The notes beneath the pieces are model-generated. The model was not told the origin of the DNA, did no database searches, and saw nothing but the letters and a program-made list of their open reading frames with translations. Positions 1-12,613 of a stretch of 64,000 nucleotides of DNA are shown here, piece by piece (position 1 is the first letter of the stretch; each line of letters opens with the position of its first letter). The DNA comes from Metallyticus violacea (lineage: Eukaryota > Arthropoda > Insecta > Mantodea > Metallyticidae), in assembly GCA_030762175.1 (NCBI GenBank), contig CM060846.1:303586512-303650511 (forward strand), given 5' to 3'. The translations under genes and the position numbers were made by a program.

Positions 1-1240
1 TTCTTTTTTTAAAAATCATTTTTAAAATAGACGGCAGACTGTAGGTTGTACACAATAAAAGACAGAAATAAATTTTGAGTTGCGATAAGAAAGCTTAAAC
101 AATTTGGAGAGACCAATGCTCAAATATAGTATGTAGGAAAAAATAAATATAAAATGCAATTAAGTATAAATGTTGCGCAAATTACATTCCAAAGCAGTAA
201 ATAAATAAATAGCTATAAATTATTCTACATTTTTACGAACATAAATCGAATAAGAAGAGCAGATAGAATATTTTCTCTACATAAAACCATCTTAAATGCC
301 AATTCTATTCCCCCAACTTTCCTGGAGATAAAAGGTACAAAGATAACAACTCACAAACTATATTACGTAAGTTCTACGGCGAACATTATATATCGGGAAA
401 TCAAATTAAAAAACTCTGACAAAATATTATATTTCGGAAGGACAAATTACATCCCCGCCATAGATGTATCACCAGTAATCCGGTGCAAAAAATGACTGGC
501 GATAAAGATATCGGTAGGGGAATGCAGGATTACCGGATTTCGGTACGAATGTAATACGACCATGCTCCAAATGCTTTCTTGAAATAGATAAAGTGCAACA
601 CTATTTAAAATATAAAATGACATTATTAAAAGTTCTCAATATATGGTATTAACGCGTTATAAAGTCATCACTATTTCAAAATGTGTGTATGGTTCATAAC
701 TTAGAAAGAAACATTTCGGCAATAATGACAGAAATAAAATTTATTTGGTCATTCACAAGATACACAGCGTCCTCATTCTGCTAAGCAATCGTAAATTGAT
801 TTTGTTGACAAGAAGTCACTGAGAAACGATCTCGCCATCTGCCGAGGGAAATCTTACCATGTAGTCGGAACACCTAGAGCACATTTTTTTTTTTTTTGTT
901 TCTTTCATTATTCATTTGTAGTAAATAGTAATTAATATTGTACTCGTAAACATAGTAGCATCTAAGTGCTTGCTTTACTCTTTGAGACAGCTGAATCTTT
1001 TTGAAAACATTTTGACACACTCGTCGCAATGCATCCTACCGAATATTGTAATCTACCTCCCCTATATTTTGTTTTGAGCGCCTCCACAGGTTTTGTTCCA
1101 GGTACAGCAGTAATTTTATATGGACGAAGATGCAGCTGAGTGGTTTTATACGCACTGGTGACAGATGCACCATCTTGTTGGGGTTTTGAGAAAAATTTTC
1201 TAATCCATAGCCTATTTCATAGGGATTCTCCTCTGTTATA
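1..1240. other. Unrecognised AT-rich sequence
   Basis: No convincing coding region, RNA gene or repeat family is visible. There is a T run near 885-898. Only short chance open frames occur. Confidence 0.5.
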
Positions 1241-1276
1241 AAGCGGTATTTTTGGCAGAAGCCAAAAATACCGCTT
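1241..1276. repeat. Perfect 16-bp inverted repeat with 4-nt loop
   Basis: AAGCGGTATTTTTGGC is followed by AGAA and then its exact reverse complement. No transposon ends or gene are seen around it. It could be the core of a decayed foldback element or a chance hairpin. Confidence 0.85.
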
Positions 1277-3000
1277 CTGCGTCTTGGTTCGAACGTTATT
1301 CGCCAATCTGAAAATTGAATCTCCCAAAAGAGATGTTACTCCTCGATAATTAGCACGAAATTCTCTCCTGAAGCACTTGTGCGGTATGTTTGCACATAAC
1401 AATCATAAATAAATATTCTTTGTACATGTAGACGCATTTCCTACATCTACAAAGAAACAGTTGGCGGGTTGAACACGACTGAGCTAACTCAATCGGCTAC
1501 GTGCGCAGAACTTTAACCCTAACCATACCGGGAATCGCTCGTCCACAGCTCATCCTGTTTCCGCTAGTGTGTACAAAATCCGATTGCGTAGTAGATTGAG
1601 GGCAGGATACTTTACTGATCAATTGTGAAATGAATAATTTATTAAAAGGACCTCACCAAATTCCACTTCCCAAATAAGTAAATGAAAACCAATAGGACGT
1701 TGCAAAGTAGAAATACCTAGAAAAAGACGAAAAGACCAAATTAAATAACATGTTAAATGGAAAACTTCGTGACCTAAAATATAGATTGCGATGGTAAATT
1801 AATTGTTTTGGCTCAAGGCGAAATAATGCTTTGTAGTGTTTCTGGTTAAATTAACGATCAGATAAAAAATAAAGTGTATTGCACATCGTATTTATACTCT
1901 AAACATCACAATAATTTTGAAGTCAGGAGGCTAAATTGTCTCATTGTTTCAATTTCTGATGATAACTATTGCGTGTTTGCTTTCTTCTATATGTCAAAGA
2001 AAAATTTCTCTAATTTTTGTAAGAATGGATAAAGATATTTTCAGATATAAATAGCTCCGTTTTATTTCGACAGCATTTCTTTATTTTTTCAAATAGTAAC
2101 CCAGCATTTGTCTAACGTAAAATATATATATATATTATCTGACGATGGATTTAGTATCCTGTTCGTTCAGTCTTTTCATCACTTCATCCTTCACTTTGTT
2201 GTCAATGGATACGTCATATGTCTGTTCTCCCGCACCAGTTCATTAATAACATTAACGAATGTGTCTGATGTTGATGGAAGGCCACTCCGCTCTTTGTCTG
2301 TCACAGTCGTTCGACCTTCTGCAAAGTCATAGCAACATTTTCGCACTTGTTGAACAGGCCTCACTTTCTCTCCGTATACAGATATAAATCACTTGTGAAT
2401 GTTAACAGATTCCGTGTTTTATACGCAAAGAAAACGCACAGTACCTTCGCGATTTAATAACTGCTGCATGAGGGTTCTGTTTCACCGACTTTTGCAACTG
2501 TGTCTTATGGGACTACAAACTAACGGTTGCATAAGTAAGCGAGCTTCATTCCTTTATTTTGAAGTAACAATACTTTTTGACCTACCCTTATTTACTCAGC
2601 ATTGTTCAAATAACTGGTCGTCTTCGTGTATAATACTATCAAAGTAACTTCCCAGTAATCAATTTTCCTGTTGTTTGCTATACACTGAAGGTAACAAAGA
2701 AATATTTATCCAGTCCTTGATTAATATTTTGTTATGATTGTTCTTAATAATAATAATAATTACTAAACTGTTATATAAGAAGATTAACGAATATTATTTA
2801 TTCGTTAATATATTTTTATGAACTAATAACTAGCGGAGAATTCTGAACGAGAATTTGCTTCAGGTTATTTTCATCTTCAAGTAAGGCTGCCCAGGAAAAC
2901 ACTGTTTTCAAAATTTTGTGGATAACTTAAATAGTCAGACAATACAAAAAAATAATAACGAATGAAATACATAAAATTGCAAGAAAATAAAAACATAAGG
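1277..3000. other. Unrecognised AT-rich sequence
   Basis: Nothing recognisable. The short open frames at 2108-2332 and 2399-2647 show no domain, no start context and no supporting neighbours, so they are not called as genes. Confidence 0.45.
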
Positions 3001-3371
3001 TTTTGCAGACGGATCTTTCTAAATTTCGCATACCAAGTGGGGTGGCTCAGGCGGTAACGCTTCAGACTCGCTTTCGGGATACCTGGTTTCAAATCCCTTG
3101 GAGATGTCCGTTCTGACCTTCGATTTTTCACGGTTCCCTCTGGTCACGGCATACTGCAATGGATCTCTCCTTTCCACGAATAGTCCGCTTTCCCATTTCA
3201 TTGGTTCTGTTACAGTTAGAAAGGGGTGCGTTGTGACGTTGACTTGCGTCTTGGAAAGGTTTCTGCCCCGGCGTGTGCTGTGGAAGCGGCCCTTCTGAGG
3301 GGCTTGAACTTCTTGGTGGAGGGCTCCGCTGGTGTCAGAGTATTCTACCTGGAAACAATGTTAGGGATCCC
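3001..3371 (+). mobile_element. SINE family C, copy 1
   Basis: A tRNA-like head starts near 3032 with an A-box-like TGGCTCAGGCGG and a weak B-box-like GGTTTCAAATCCC. A unique body of about 270 bp follows and ends near AACAATGTTAGGG. The same sequence recurs inverted at 8549-8903 and, more diverged, at 62157-62465, which shows it is an interspersed repeat. About 30 bp upstream of the tRNA-like head (from TTTTGCAGACGG) is also shared with the 8.5-kb copy but not with the 62-kb copy. A SINE is the likeliest reading; the head is too degraded to be a functional tRNA gene. Confidence 0.75.
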
Positions 3372-4041
3372 GTCTAGGGTGTAATTACATTTGTTAGTGG
3401 TCGAAATGGATTGCACTAATTAGGAATTGGCAGATATACGTCTGATGTTTGGACATGCTTATTGCAATACAAATGGAAGCAATACGTTTATATACTGACA
3501 ACTCAAAAACTGTATGAAGAACGTTTGCAGTTCATGCTAATGAGCCACCGCCATATTTTTCTCTTGCTGCTAGAGCAGTTTTAAATCAGCGATTCCCAAA
3601 CGCATGGATATGTCGTGAGAGCTGACATCCTGTTCTTCTGATCTCAATTTATTGGATTTTTACTTATGAGGTTATTTAAAAGTCATTATTTATAACATAA
3701 AAACTGAGGGTACGTTAATTCCACTGACATCACAGCAACCATAAATCTTTCTGCGGGCTACACAGTAACAAATGAAGCGAAATCTCTTAGTTTATGATAG
3801 ACCCGGTTTGCAAAGTCGTTGCCTATATGGGCGCCTGTAATTTCAGTTCCAACATTTTCATGGAAAATTATAATTGTTTTAAGTGTCTTAGCTACTTCTG
3901 TAATCACACATATATATTCTCAGCAATTCTAAATTGCATAGATATTCACTTTCAACAAAATTAGAACTACATATTTACTTATTAAAAGCAGAATTTTAGG
4001 TTTGAGGGACTAAAATTAGTATGTAATGTTGATTTTTTTTA
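3372..4041. other. Unrecognised sequence between SINEs
   Basis: AT-rich, with no recognisable coding or repeat content. Confidence 0.45.
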
Positions 4042-4322
4042 TTGATTTACTTATGGATGCTCTTTAACAGCTCAGGTCATCAGCGTCCCATTCAACTCAA
4101 GGCGTGAAACGGCCGATAAATTTTGCTCAGAGGCTTCTCTTTCAGGCTTGAGGTTCTTTTCGTGCCGTAATTTTACAACACGGGACCCCTTTTCTTCCCT
4201 TCCGAGGGAAGTCATACTTAGTATTTGTACGCTCGAAAAAATCAATGGGTACTTGCAGGGTTCCAACCCGCAATCTTGGGTGCACGAGGTAAGTATGGTA
4301 ACCACTACATCACTAGGACTGA
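4042..4322 (-). mobile_element. SINE family B, copy 1
   Basis: On the minus strand it begins with a tRNA-Glu/Asp-like head (GTAGTGGTTACC type A box) and a B box. The family body follows, and it ends in the conserved tail around GCTGATGACCTGAG and an A-rich end. The head is diverged (B box region reads GGTTCCAACCC on the plus strand). One base of the 3' stem is mismatched compared with the 17.6-kb copy. Confidence 0.85.
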
Positions 4323-5310
4323 CGTATATATAATTTTGAGATTTGGACAAAATAAAACGTATAAACATAAAGGGGGAGGTCCCCATAGATTTTAAATGTA
4401 ATATTGAATCAAAAATGAAAATGATTACTAACCTTAGCGCTAGAATATAAACTCCAGTCCTTTGTCAAGCACATTTTCTTGCAATGTGTGGCGCAAAAGT
4501 TTGCAAAGAGCTACCAAAATGCTATATTATAAGCGTTATCTTGGGCTCTTAAGGTAATAAGTAACTTGTGCTCTCTAGGGAATTCTGTTCGAAATGTGCA
4601 TCATTTGACTTTCAGGAATACGGGGTATATAATGGCAAAATCCAATTTTCATCTCGGTTGGTTTCATTCACAGTGAAACTTACTGATTGGCCCTTTTACC
4701 AAATCCCGATGAATTTCGTTAAACAACCCATGCTTAGGACTATGCTCTGTTATAACAAAAATGTGAGAAAAATGTATCTCGTGCTATCTCCATCCTAAAG
4801 CTGAGCATCCCACGCGTGCAAGGAAAATAAAGAATTACAAAAACTGACGTGTTGCTACTGAAGTTGTGTGTTCTAATTTTAATTATTTTCCATTGAAATC
4901 TGGCTTGCTTTAGGCTAATTAAAATATGCATACGAAAGCTCTTCCCTCTCATTATACACGAACCTGAATTGTCACTGTGCTAATCATATCCTGTAGACTA
5001 TTTTAATAGTAAGCTGTTAATTATTCATTAGCATTTCTCATACCTAGTTTGTTAATACTAACACCTGAAAGTAAATTTTATTTTTATGCCAGAAACATGA
5101 TTTATTTTTAGTGTGAAATAAAAAAGTTGTATTTATTCCCAAACTACAAACAATGAGAATTTCTATCAACATTCATAGCAAACTGATCTGCATAGATTCT
5201 GCCTCATATATATGTTGGTTTTGCTGCTGCACTACTGCGAACAAAGTACTTGCTGTGATGGAATGTAAAAGAACAAATCCACTGATTAAAAGTAAACTAA
5301 TGTACAAATA
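4323..5310. other. Unrecognised AT-rich sequence
   Basis: No supported feature. Short frames at 4568-4798 and 4740-4952 overlap on opposite strands and show no family resemblance. Confidence 0.45.
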
Positions 5311-5514
5311 GTTTAATGCCCGATTTTGCTGCAGCAGTATCACGACCGGTTCCAGGCCTAAGCTTAGGATACCTCCTGGAATTTTCCATTTATGAGGACT
5401 GGGGAAACCCTGAAAAAAACTCATTCAGGGAGGAAGGTCCTGACGGGAATCGAACCCCAGATTTCCCGTCCATGAGTTCGTGCCTCAACGATCTCGGCTA
5501 CCCGTGGTGGTGTG
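5311..5514 (-). mobile_element. SINE family A, copy 1, internally deleted
   Basis: The minus strand shows the family A head (GGTAGCCGAGATCGTTGAGG, a Leu/Ser-tRNA-like A box), the B box GGTTCGATTCC and the body around the AAATGG motif. About 80 bp of the 3' half is missing: the 3' tail (TAATGCCCGATTTTGCTG on the plus strand) runs straight into the central GTTCCAGGCC. Full copies of this family are about 265-275 bp. Confidence 0.85.
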
Positions 5515-8500
5515 GAAATAGTGCGCTTATGGTGTGTAACATCATACTTCTGTCCAGGTGTTTATCGATAAGTTGGAGATCATTAATGGAAATTAATGGT
5601 GTAATAAAAAGTTTTATCCTGTACGGTATAAACCTCTAAGCTAAGTTTGTATGCGTTCTTGCTCTATTAGGAAACTTGCACTCTCTTGAATCTTCCCGAC
5701 TTTCCTTCATTTTCTGTTAGGTAGCGCCTTGTTTTTTCATATCGCTTTACTTGTCGACACACGACACTCTGAACTCGCCTTGGTGTAAATTCGGACTTAG
5801 GGCTTTTTCTTGCTCCAGGCTATCGTTTGACTGGGTTTTTTCTTGCTCCAGGCTATCGTTTGACTGGGTGAGAACTCATGTCAGTCGCTTTGCGGTGATA
5901 TGCTCCAACAAAGCTTGCCACAAAATACTTCTTTAGAATTTTGTAAATTTGGAGAATGGTTCAGTTTCAGTGATTCGAACAATGACTGCATAACTAACTA
6001 ATTAATTAATTAATTAGTTAATTAATATATGCATAAGTTTTCCACGTTTACCTTTCCACTGCCTTGTAGTAATTGTTTGCAGGTTTTTAGCTGGTGTACT
6101 GTTGCTATGTATCATATTGGATATGTTTTCTTTACAAATTCTTTTACCAGGGTTTGGCTATATGGGAAGAACACGTTCGCTAATGCCCCCATTACTGGGT
6201 ATTCCAAAATCTTTTAAGGGGAATACCCTATGAATTCTTCACCAAGTGATCAAGTTGGAGAGAAGATAAAATGTGCGCATTTTAAATTATTTTAGGTAAA
6301 AATGTGAGGTATAATTATGTTTGAAATGTTTTCATTTTCGAAAATTAATGAACATCTGTTTCTAGGTTAAATATGAATTAACATTCGACCATTGACTCAA
6401 GTAATATTTAAGTCATGAAATTTAAATCCAGTATACAGAAAATTAACATACAAACTAATAAATATCTGAAATAAACACACCTTAAAGCACCGAATGAAAA
6501 AAAATATATGCTCTTTATATCACAATTGCAAAACTGGCCTACTTAACCACGCTCATGCTATCTAACTTGCCTTCGTGTTACAAATTTAGGAAAATGCAAC
6601 AAACACAAATAAAACCTTGTGTCTCAAACAAGATATCACATAATGCATATTAAATTCAGCTAAGAATAACAACACACTGTGAAAAGAAAATGACAAAGCG
6701 GCGCAAAAGAAAAATGCCGAAGTCGTGAATTAGCCCCGAAGTAACTTTGAAACAAATTCAGAATGGTGCCCTTCAGTGGCCGAACAATCCTAGGAATAAC
6801 TTCCCCATTACTATAACCACCGCGGTAATCGAAAAACAGCTAGCGAGACTAAAGAGAAAAAATGTTAACCAGGATGAAAGCCGGGGTCTAACCCTTGTTG
6901 GCAGTGTAGTAATCAGGTAGAAAAGAAAAGTAAAAGGGAGGTGACGTCATCCGATCGTAAAAAACCTCCAAGAAGGTTTATTTATCGCTGACGGCGAGGA
7001 AAACGAAAACTACTAGAAAACATATGCCACTCCGGCAAGGAAATAAAATGAACGGAAAGATATTACGCCACAATACAAAATGCAAAGCAATGCAATCTCC
7101 TCTATGGTGTTATTCAAGAATTTACACCTGGAATGTGTCTAGAATTCCCCTTCTTAGCTCTCTTTTCTCCTATCTGTTTTCACTTCATCGTTTAAGTTAA
7201 TCTTTTGCCGCAGTTTACCTCTGTCAGTGTTTTTCACATGTATCAAATGAATAGGAACTTGCCTAGATTTCGCTTCCTTAATCAACAATCAATGAAATAT
7301 AAATGACAAATTGTTGTTAGCTCCAAATGGAGTCATCATTGTTCGCACATTTACTTCACCATAATGTCAAAAACAGATAAGAATAGGTCCCTTAAGAATT
7401 CCACTGATCAGAGCAAGGCAAGTTTTTGTCTGACATGTCATCTATAGTTAAGTATCTGCTGGAACACCCGGAATTACGGGTCTCAAAGATTGGAAATGAT
7501 AAATAATTTTATTACTGCGTGATTGGCCTCATTTTCAAGTCACCCTGTGATTTATCACATCATCGTTGTTCAGATTTTGCAGGTAGTTCCTCCTATTAGC
7601 ATCTAGATATTATGCAGTTAGTGACGAAGAGTTTTCCACATTCTCTGGTAAGTAAATGTTCATTGTGTTCTAAAAACAGATACCCTACGGCATTTTCTAA
7701 TGTAGAAATAGGAAAGTCGATAAACTCATCTTTGTTTACTGTGCATTCTAATGCTTAAATGTTTCGAAACGCGACTCAGTGGGCCATGCTTTGTTGCTGT
7801 TTGTGAGACGAGAGGTTTAAAGCTGAGTGCGTTCAGTCTCTCCCGACGGCTATAGATCCAAGCATGCCGGCTGATGCCAATAAAAGGATGAGCCGGGGTA
7901 AACTGTCTTTGTGCAGCAACACAGAAGCTAAGTACGATTACCGTACAGCCATTTTTCCCCGTCGCCGCTTTTCGGTCGTTCCATAATAATATTGAATCTC
8001 TTTTTCCACAGCTGAATAACGATGTCAATTGTTCTTGTTCTGAACTATTAATTGTCCATGCAACGCTGAGTCTTTTGGATAAAGCTCGTAGCTGTCTCCC
8101 TACAATTGCTCCTTCTTCATCCACAAAGATTAATTTTACTCTTTTTAACTTTTTAGTTGGTCACTGTGTAGTTTCAAATGCATATGAATTCCAAAAAGCA
8201 GAAAGAAATAGTCAGTTCCCAGTTTCAAATGGACATAATTTGAAACATTTTTAGATTCAGCAAAAATAAAAACACCAATTTGTTCCTAAAGAAACGGGAT
8301 TTTGTTAAAACAAAAATAAATGTAAATATTATAAAAGAATAAACAAGAAAACTTTTAATATGACCAGTATAATATTCTTCACATGAAATAGTTTTGTGCT
8401 ATAAACGGCATTAGTAACTGCATTCCTAAGAATGTTTTCAGTGACATCCGATATCTAGTTCTTAACGATAATAAGAATGGCCGTTTCTTTGAGGTAAACT

Positions 8501-8548
8501 CAGAAACCTACTACGATCGCCATTTGTGACTAATAGTGTTTGCATACA
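5515..8548. other. Unrecognised sequence with a short tandem duplication
   Basis: Mostly AT-rich with no supported gene. The longest frame is 7726-8124 on the minus strand (132 residues). It shows no recognisable domain, signal peptide or membrane segment and is probably chance. Confidence 0.4.
5803..5868. repeat. 33-bp tandem duplication
   Basis: TTTTTCTTGCTCCAGGC and the following CTATCGTTTGACTGGG occur twice in direct succession with a period of 33 bp and almost no divergence, so the duplication is recent. Confidence 0.9.
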
Positions 8549-8903
8549 AACATTGTTTCCAGGTAGAATACTCTGACACAAGCAGAGCTCTCCTCCATGA
8601 AGTTCAAGCCCCTCAGAAGGTGCGCTGCCACAGCACACGCCGGGGCAGAAACCTTTCTGTCACCGTCACAACGCTCCCCTTTCTAACTGTAACAGAACCA
8701 ATGAAATGGGAAAGCGGAATATTCGTGGAAAGGAGAGATCCATCGCAGTATGCCGTGACGAGAGGGAACCGTAAAAAATCGAAGGTCAAAATGAACATCT
8801 CCAAGGGATTTGAAACCTGTGTATCCCGAAAGCGAGTCTGAAGCGTTACCGCCTCAGCCACCCCACTTGGTATGCGATAGTTTAGAAAGATCCGTCTGCA
8901 AAA
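8549..8903 (-). mobile_element. SINE family C, copy 2
   Basis: Close match, in reverse orientation, to 3001-3362, including about 30 bp upstream of the tRNA-like head up to CCGTCTGCAAAA on the plus strand. The 3' end matches to AACAATGTT and then diverges. Together with copy 1 it forms an inverted pair around a 5.2-kb spacer. Open frames here in both strands are by-products of the repeat and are not genes. Confidence 0.8.
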
Positions 8904-10018
8904 TCTGCTTACCTTGTTCCTTTGAGTTCAAAAGCCATTGCCACTTTATGGGGATAGAGCCGAAGTAGTTTTCTGAGAATTCGCCATACTGTTCAATAAT
9001 TCATTTCCAAACGCTTTGCAATTTTATTAACATACAAACAATATGTCACAAACCTCCTGCACTTTATGTAAACTACATCTGCAATTTACTGCGTTTTCTA
9101 TAATTTCTCTCTACCCGGTCGTTTTTTGTCCGTATGTGCATTAGTTTCCTTAAACTTGTTCACCAGCTTACGAAATGATTTTATAAAATAGGGTCCTTCT
9201 CAGTGCTGGGGAATATTGCTAATTACATTTATAATAGCACTAAATGAGGCCAATATAAATTCGTAAAGGCAAAACCATTCTAAAAACTGTTGTTAAAATT
9301 GCAGTCAGTTTTCTAAACCACATTGTTACCATATCAACGAAAGTTAAGCAAATACACATAGGAATAAAATCCTAATTCCTCTAAAGCAAAATGGTAGTAT
9401 AAGGAACAATTAATGTCCACAGAAGGTAAAACTAAGAATTTATTTTAGCATAAACCCTATACATGCCACTTGCAATGCCAATAGTGGGATTCTCAGTTTA
9501 TTATATTTGGTGAAAACGTTTATGTATTAGTATGACATACATTGCGCACATATCCCATTATTGTATATTCACTTTCATATCTCAAAATAATTCTCTTACA
9601 TAAAACAGGATTGAACTCAGGAACTTTTTTTTTTTCATTTCAGTAAATGTAAAAAATGTTTTCGAAATTTTTTCAAGTTTTATTTATAGCTTTCATATTA
9701 AGGACGGCATCTTCTACAAACTGCTTTTATCCTACGTGTAGAATACTCAAACGGGTTTCTGAAACTTCCATAACTCTGCAAACAAAACAATTAAATGAAT
9801 AAAGAAAAATAAATCAATACCTTAACAGCTTATACTTAGTATAAGTCGCAGTAGAGTAGATCAAGATTTTTAACATAAAATTCTACTTCTAGGCTAAAAA
9901 TTCGGAGCAGTTATATACTGAGCTAGTCATAAAGTTGTCCGCTGTGAATCTTGGCTCCCGCTCTTTGACATGTCCTGGTCCCTGCTGGCATCACTGTAGT
10001 ATACATTCATTCGTGAGG
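8904..10018. other. Unrecognised AT-rich sequence
   Basis: No supported feature up to about 9910. The last 100 bp may be the 5' untranslated part of the transposase relic that starts at 10019. Confidence 0.4.
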
Positions 10019-10234
10019 ATGTTGACTCCAGAACAATGCAGTTATTTTAAATACAAATCACTTTGTCCAGTGCGTGCAAAACTTTTCTGATCAAATGTTT
10101 CCTTCCGGAACTGCAATTTACGATGTTGTGCACAAATTAGAATCTACCGATTCAGTGAAAACAAAATGTGCGACTAAACGAAATTGGTGCACATCTTAAA
10201 TGTTTGCCAACAGAATCACTTCCAAAATTAGTAT
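10019..10234 (+). pseudogene. Tc1/mariner-superfamily transposase relic (N-terminal HTH part)
   Basis: Three short blocks in successive frames resemble the N-terminal DNA-binding region of an insect Tc1/mariner-type transposase. The first starts at 10019 with MLTPEQC. The second has SGTAIYDVVHKLESTDSV, like the second helix-turn-helix of this group, and the third has NEIGAHLKCLPTESLPKL, like the linker that follows. They occur in the expected order but are separated by a stop and frameshifts. No catalytic domain can be recognised downstream. The 139-residue open frame on the opposite strand (10152-10571) lies across this relic and is taken as a shadow. Assignment rests on recognised motif order only. 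Confidence 0.5.
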
Positions 10235-11341
10235 AAGTGGCGAGTGGTTTCGTAATGTAAAACATAACGTCAACAATGAAATCAGAAGCATTACGGTGAT
10301 CGAATGTAATTATATCAATTAGAATGTGTTTTATGATACAATGTTTGTTTAGCCGAGGAAGGACGATAATTGCAGCATAAAATTTGAAAACGTGTTTTAG
10401 AAAGCGGAGATGAAGTGCAGACGCTGTTGGCTGCGGCACAGTAAAATGCTGCGAGCTAGCAAGTTTATAAACTAAATTCCTGTTTGTTACAAAATGCTCG
10501 TGCCACAAATAACGTGTATCTATAATGATTGATAGCATTAAGTTATTCGCACCTGTTGAACAAGTTTTCATTCATTACTCTCCTACTTTCTTAGCAAGTT
10601 AGAGCGCCAGTTTTATATCCCTGGTTCCGCCAACTGGCTTGAAAATATTTTACTAATCTATAAAAGTGAATGCTTGCAGTCTATTCATTCGCCTTTTCAA
10701 AGTTTATGTATGGCGTTAAAGCCCTTTAAAAACCAAAAAGTTTTAAACCGAATGCTATTTTTAAAAATCAAGCCCCGAACTTCATGAAGCATTATAACAG
10801 TCCAAGAATGCGTAAATCGCTGATCTTAAAACAGAATTGACGTTTGGCTGTCCATTATTTGTTGACTTGTTTTCGTTTGTACTTTCCGCTGAGTGTGCAA
10901 ATCGATGTATCATTTATATGAGCATGAAAGACCACGACTTTTATGGTAGAGAATATTTTCGTCTCATTCGGTACGTCCCACAGCTGCTTAGCCGGGCAAT
11001 GGTTTGTCTACTACTGAATGCACGAAGTGATGCCGGAGCTATGCAGCGAATCTGCCAGATGCATCAAATAATACAGTAGTCTTCCGAACACCGGGAAAGA
11101 TCTTTTCTCCCGAGGCAACTACTAAGCCACTGAATTTTCCCTCTCCATTTTCCCACTTATATCTTCCTTGCACGTTTACACGCACTTTAAACCATTCTTC
11201 TTTTCTACATTCTTCTTAGTCTTTTTTAGGAACAAAACCATAAATCTATATTATAAGAAAATATAAATAATGGTATGCTTCACAGATATCAAATTTGTTT
11301 GCGCAAACTGGTGGGCGCACAAGGCAAAGATCATCAACTTC
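10235..11341. other. Unrecognised sequence
   Basis: May include the eroded remainder of the transposase relic just upstream. No motif can be identified. Confidence 0.35.
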
Positions 11342-11770
<429 letters not shown>

Positions 11771-11969
11771 GGTGGCCGAGGTCGTTAAGGTGCAGACTCG
11801 TGAGCTGGAGATTGGAGGTTCAGGACCGGCCTCCCTGACTGAGGTTTTTTCCAGTTTTTTTTCCACTTCTCACAAATGGCAAATGCCGAGGAGGTAGCCT
11901 AAACTTAGGCCTGGAACGCTTCCTTCCTTTAAAAAAACATCCTTTACCATTATATAATTTCATCTCATG

Positions 11970-11970
<1 letters not shown>

Positions 11971-12021
<51 letters not shown>
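11971..12021. repeat. (TA)n(TG)n microsatellite
   Basis: Lies between the left target-site duplication and the 5' end of SINE B copy 2. It probably grew from the TGTAT at the end of the duplicated target. Confidence 0.95.
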
Positions 12022-12023
<2 letters not shown>

Positions 12024-12316
12024 GGTCCTAGTGATTTAGTGGTTACCATACGTGCCTCCTAAACCCAAAATCGCGGGTTCGAACCCGGCCAGGACGGATG
12101 GATGTTTCCGGGCGTAAAAATTCTAAGTATGGCTTCCTTCGGAAGGGAAGTAAAGCCGTAGGTCTCATGTCGTACATTTACGGCACGAAAAAGAATCTCA
12201 AGCCTGAAAGAGAGGCCTCTGAGCAAAATTTGTCGGCCGTTTCACGCCCTGAGTTGAATGAGACTCTGATGACCTGAGATGTTAAAGAGCGTCGATAAAT
12301 AAATCAATAAAAAAAG
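12022..12316 (+). mobile_element. SINE family B, copy 2, nested in SINE A
   Basis: The head has A-box-like TAGTGGTTACCATACG and B box GGTTCGAACCC. The body includes the GGCTTCCTTCGGAAGGGAAG palindromic block, and the tail has CTGATGACCTGAGATGTTAA and an A-rich end. The 3' stem is partly eroded (GACTCT against AGCGTC). A 10-bp target duplication flanks the insertion. Confidence 0.93.
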
Positions 12317-12388
12317 TCTCATGTATCATCAGTGTCCACCGCCTGTAGTGTCTCAGTAGTAAAAACGGCGTTAAACACTATTAAAAAA

Positions 12389-12613
12389 CCTGCCTGACTC
12401 TCTGTCCATCCATCCATTCTGGGCCAGCAGCAGTTCTTTCTGCGAGAGTTCTGAATGTGAGTTCATTCATTACAACGGATACAACACAATATTGTCTACT
12501 GTTCTTGCTGATGAATACGAGGAAGTGTTATGGTTTTCACATGTAGTTCAATTGAGTAACCGAAAACTTAAGTTTGCCGACAAGCTGCTGATGCGCATTC
12601 TACCGCAATAAAC
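12389..12613. other. Short unrecognised spacer
   Basis: Contains a short CCATCCATCCATT remnant and otherwise nothing recognisable. Confidence 0.4.

Larger units (their letters stand above)
11771..12388 (+). mobile_element. SINE family A, copy 2, split by a SINE B
   Basis: The 5' part (11771-11972) has the A box TGGCCGAGGTCG and body. The 3' part resumes at 12317-12388 with TCTCATGTATCATCAGTG and ends in TAAACACTATTAAAAAA. The B box is damaged (GGTTCAGGACC). The two parts are separated by a (TA)n(TG)n run and a SINE B, with TCTCATGTAT present on both sides as the target-site duplication (11963-11972 and 12317-12326). Confidence 0.9.

Noticed and set aside
7726..8124. 132-residue minus-strand open frame
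   Set aside because: No domain, no context and an unremarkable start. At this size in 64 kb, chance is likely.
10152..10571. 139-residue minus-strand open frame
   Set aside because: It lies antisense to a recognisable transposase relic, and its own translation resembles nothing known.
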